Source: Acanthopleura granulata (taxonomy: Eukaryota; Mollusca; Polyplacophora; Chitonida; Chitonidae). From it: a DNA stretch of 64,000 nt. A program made the position numbers and the translations under genes. The DNA is taken from the NCBI GenBank assembly GCA_016165875.1, contig JABBOT010000004.1, forward strand, positions 4,099,351 through 4,163,350, given 5' to 3'. Each line of letters starts with the position of its first letter. Positions within the stretch are counted from its first letter, which is position 1. Below, piece by piece: positions 61,401-64,000 of the stretch. The notes under the pieces are model-generated. The model was not told the DNA's origin, ran no database searches, and saw only the letters and a program-made list of their open reading frames with translations.

Positions 61401-63740
61401 ATGTTCTTGATAATCTAATAAACTTTATGCACTTATGTTCTTTATATGCATACATGTATCATATACAGTTCTTCCTGTCAGTGCTAAATTTCAAAAGAGT
61501 CTGATCATCCAATGCCACTGGGCTGAGGTACTTTAAACTGGCAATCATAAAGTAGGCTGTTGTTGAATGGATTGCTGTGCTGATAAGCTCAAGGCTAATA
61601 CTGAACCCAAGTGGACTGCATCCATGAATTCTTAAGCCCTGAAGCCAGTTTCACGAAAAATCCAAAGGCTAAGCTTAGATGGCTAATTCAGTTATACAGC
61701 TGGCCATTTTGCCTAGCCAGTTTCACAAAGAAAATATCTGGCTACTTACTAAGGCTTTTTTTGTCTTAGATTCTGAAAGTCAGTCAAAAATGCTTATTCA
61801 CGTCCGAAAATGACTGGGCAGAAGCAAATTCAGTTTTAGAAGTGGTATATTTCCCATTACTGAAAGTTTTTTTGAGTGAAAAACAGAAATAAGTCAGCTT
61901 CTTTCAGTACATGGAAGTCCATTTAAAGCTCACAAACCATCAAAATGCATCCGTTGTAGTTGTTTGGACTTTCTATTACCCTTATTCCTCAACCTTTTCA
62001 CATCTGAAAGAGCAACTTTCAGTGCAATTTATGCACATTTATAGTTTGATATTGGAAATAAAACTACACTGGATAGATTGCACAGTTTCAGAGCCTAACA
62101 AAAAGTACAATTTTATCAGTCAACATAGAATAATGTCCTCAGAATAGGCTTGAATAAACACAAACACAAACATGCGAAAAGGTTGAAGACTTACAGTAAC
62201 CAAGATATTGACCTTCGTTTTTATATTTATACATAGTAATCTGATGTATTTATATCTTGTGACTCATTACATAATTATCATTATTCATTCAACCAATAAG
62301 TCGGCTAAGTATTATACAGTTTTACGTTTGTTAAATGGCTTAATCAATTCTTCTACCAGCCTGCTTATAGTAGCCGGCTAAATGACCCACAGCCAGCTAG
62401 TCGACCTCAGATGACCACGGAAGTTTTGTGAAACAGGCCCCAAGGCATCACAAGGGCTGTTCATCTGGCTTACCTTCCTGGCTGCTAACTGAATGGCGTC
62501 CTCATCAAATACGTCCAGTCCTCGCATGCGGGACTCAACTATCTCCTGAAGCTGCTTGAAATTGTACGGTTGAAAGGTCATTCGGGTCAAGCCCTGAAGA
62601 ATAGACATCATTTTTTCATTAAGTTTAACACATTTTCAGACAACTGCCTGCACTAATTAGTAATATCTGCACTGCATTTGCAGAATTCACAAAACCAGAG
62701 CTCCAAAGAAGCACACTACTTTTCCCTGATTGTATATTCACAAAACCAGAGCTCCGAAGAAGCACACAACTTTTCCGTGATTGTTTATTCACAAAACCAG
62801 AGCTCCGAAGAAGCACACAACTTTTCCGTGATAGTATATTCACAAAACCTGAGCTGCAAAGAAGCACACTACTTTTCCCTGATTGTATATTCACAAATTC
62901 CATAAATGTTTCCAAAATCTTACTTGAATTTTTTTTTTTTACATTTCCATGAAAGCAAAGACCTGAATTTGAATATTTATTTGATTATTGTTTTATACCC
63001 TTCTCAAGAATACATGTGTTTAACATATGTAGGGGAGGAAACCAGGCAATTTCCGAGAGAAACCCTCAACGACCTCCAGGTTGCTGGCAGATCTTCCCAT
63101 GTGCTCGTTGTGAGTTCTAGCATTTGGAAGGCCAACACTCTTATGACAAAATCATTCATGTTTTACTCAACTCACCAGCCGACTGGAGACTCTGTTCATC
63201 ATAAGCCTCTCGGGCAAGTCCATTGTGTTAGCCACAGCTAGCACCACCAGCTTAGCCTGCGGTTTGGTTGGCCAATCAAAAATATTGTACATGACGTCCT
63301 GCTTCCTGGTCCACAGTAGATCAAGCTGGTCAACAGATCAAGGTCAGGTCAGTTTGTCACCCAGGACAACAATTTACGCAACATTATGAGCCTAATGTCT
63401 GATAAAATCTTCACGCTAATGCAAGAAACCTCACATTCACAGATTTACAGCTGTATGTAGTTCTCCTCATGCCAAACGCATCCTAGATAACACACAAGTA
63501 CCAGACAGAACTTTAGTGAGTCCACAACTTCTAGGCACACAGATCTCTAGCCAAATGTACTTGTATTTAAAAAATTAATATTAACCATTGACCTGTACTC
63601 CATTTATTGTTATTATCCAGAAACCAGCCTACCTCATCCACCAGTAATACAACTGTTTCACGTCTGGGGGCACTGTTGTTGAACCTCTTGTTTAAGATCT
63701 CTGAAGCATGACTGGCCGTAGCTCTCTGTTTAGTCAGTTG
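58390..63740 (-). CDS. ORC1: ORC1, origin recognition complex subunit 1 (C-terminal part; 5' exons lie beyond the window)
   Basis: Exons on the minus strand in reading order: 63740-63633, 63325-63176, 62593-62474, 60913-60753, 59806-59682, 58550-58390. All junctions are GT-AG with matching phase, and together they give 274 residues plus a stop. ORC1 is the AAA+ ATPase subunit of the origin recognition complex, which marks origins in the nucleus and loads MCM with CDC6 and CDT1. Visible: Walker B VVLLVDE continued by LDLLW across the first junction, sensor 1 [21 protein letters not shown] then [22 protein letters not shown], sensor 2 [16 protein letters not shown], and a winged-helix C-terminus ([43 protein letters not shown]). 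The order and motifs match vertebrate ORC1 without a gap. Walker A, the BAH domain and the N-terminus are off the right edge. Introns carry SINE fragments, a TIR element and a 51-bp minisatellite. The last exon seeds the tandem array that follows the stop. Confidence 0.97.
58727..58868 (-). mobile_element. SINE copy, 5'-truncated, in the last ORC1 intron
   Basis: TTTGATTGGTGTTTTACTC, CACTTATGCGACGGCGGCC and GGTGGGAGGAAAC. The head is missing. Confidence 0.87.
60990..61125 (-). mobile_element. SINE relic in an ORC1 intron
   Basis: A diverged copy: GTGTTTTAACATTGTACTGA, TTTTTTCACCTTA and GGTGGAGGAAACTCGG, in the right order and spacing for the reverse-oriented family. Confidence 0.6.
61636..62443. 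mobile_element. Probable non-autonomous TIR element in an ORC1 intron
   Basis: The left end reads GAAGCCAGTTTCACGAAAAA. The right end, reverse-complemented, reads GGGGCCTGTTTCACAAAACT. Inside each end, GGCTAA/TTAGCC words repeat in inverted order (CTTAGATGGCTAATTC against TAGCCGGCTAAATG). The roughly 800-bp interior has no coherent ORF. The ends resemble MITEs common in molluscs. The target-site duplication is unclear. Confidence 0.5.
62678..62905. repeat. 51-bp minisatellite in an ORC1 intron
   Basis: About four and a half units with TTCACAAAACCAGAGCTCC and GAAGAAGCACAC. The unit is 51 bp (17 codons), so frames stay open on both strands, for example [17 protein letters not shown] on the plus strand. 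No splice sites or homology suggest it is coding. Confidence 0.9.
62973..63105 (-). mobile_element. SINE copy, partial, in an ORC1 intron
   Basis: TATTTATTTGATTATTGTTT, CTTCTCAAGAATACATG, GGGGAGGAAACCAGG and CAGGTTGCTGGCAGATCTTC. Confidence 0.8.
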
Positions 63741-64000
63741 CTATGAAAACAAAGTAAAAAGAAAGTTAAAAATAATGGAGCCTATGGGTCGTTTTGAAGT
63801 TTAGTTTTTCATCTCTCACACATCATGCTACAGAGCTTCCTTCTGGAGAAGGTTGTTTACATGGGGAAAAGAGCAATATTTTCAACAGGCCTCCAGCTCA
63901 AATAAAACCATATTCTACAAATCCTGAATTATCCTAGAAAACTTTTCTTCAGGCATCTGATCAATTTTTCTCAACAGTTTGCCCTAGGCCATCTTCCATA
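63741..64000. other. ORC1 intron running off the right edge
   Basis: No ORC1 exon was found here, so the next upstream exon (expected before [13 protein letters not shown]) lies outside the window. Confidence 0.7.

Noticed and set aside
62678..62905. CRISPR-like array
   Set aside because: The repeats are contiguous with no unique spacers, and the context is an animal gene intron.

Overview
The window looks like nuclear DNA of a marine invertebrate, most probably a mollusc or another lophotrochozoan. The evidence is AT-rich intergenic and intronic DNA, genes cut into short exons with GT-AG introns, animal gene families (ORC1, CCDC24, CARD), and about fifteen copies of a tRNA-headed SINE with an (AAATA)n tail of a kind I associate with mollusc genomes. 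The taxonomic call is inference. No bacterial operons, phage, CRISPR arrays or complete tRNA/rRNA genes were seen.

Four spliced genes could be assembled by joining open frames at splice sites whose phases agree. (1) Minus strand, 11998 to 7954: a complete three-exon gene for a 593-residue protein with an N-terminal CARD followed by long coiled coils. The first CARD exon is only 147 nt and is easy to miss. (2) Plus strand, 26555 to 41417: an eight-exon gene for a 692-residue, mostly low-complexity protein that I do not recognise. (3) Minus strand, 53702 to 45151: a complete nine-exon CCDC24 orthologue of 402 residues. (4) Minus strand, 63740 to 58390: the last six exons (274 residues) of ORC1, the largest subunit of the origin recognition complex, running in from beyond the right edge. 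A weaker minus-strand model (exons near 6763 and 903) may be the start of a fifth gene leaving the window on the left.

Layout: 1-7.9 kb is mostly non-coding, with a decayed coding fragment at 4.4 kb, a SINE at 4.8 kb and a three-unit tandem repeat at 5.8-6.2 kb. 7.9-12.0 kb is the CARD gene, with a 30-bp minisatellite just upstream of its start. 12.8-15.1 kb holds a broken BEL/Pao retrotransposon cut by a SINE. 19.5-21.85 kb holds a young SINE and a decayed ZMYM1-like hAT transposase. 24.1-24.5 kb is a 30-bp minisatellite with several open frames on both strands. 26.5-41.4 kb is the unknown gene, whose introns carry minisatellites, several SINEs and a MITE nested in a SINE. 41.9-43.6 kb has two more tandem arrays. 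45.1-53.7 kb is CCDC24, with tRNA-like repeats in its last intron. 55.9-58.4 kb has degenerate tandem repeats, the last of which is built from copies of the final ORC1 coding exon. 58.4-63.7 kb is ORC1.

The genes do not form a pathway. ORC1 acts in replication licensing, the CARD protein is a candidate innate-immunity or cell-death adaptor, and CCDC24 and the unknown protein have no assigned biochemical role. The most unusual structure is the decaying tandem array of the ORC1 terminal exon directly behind its stop codon.
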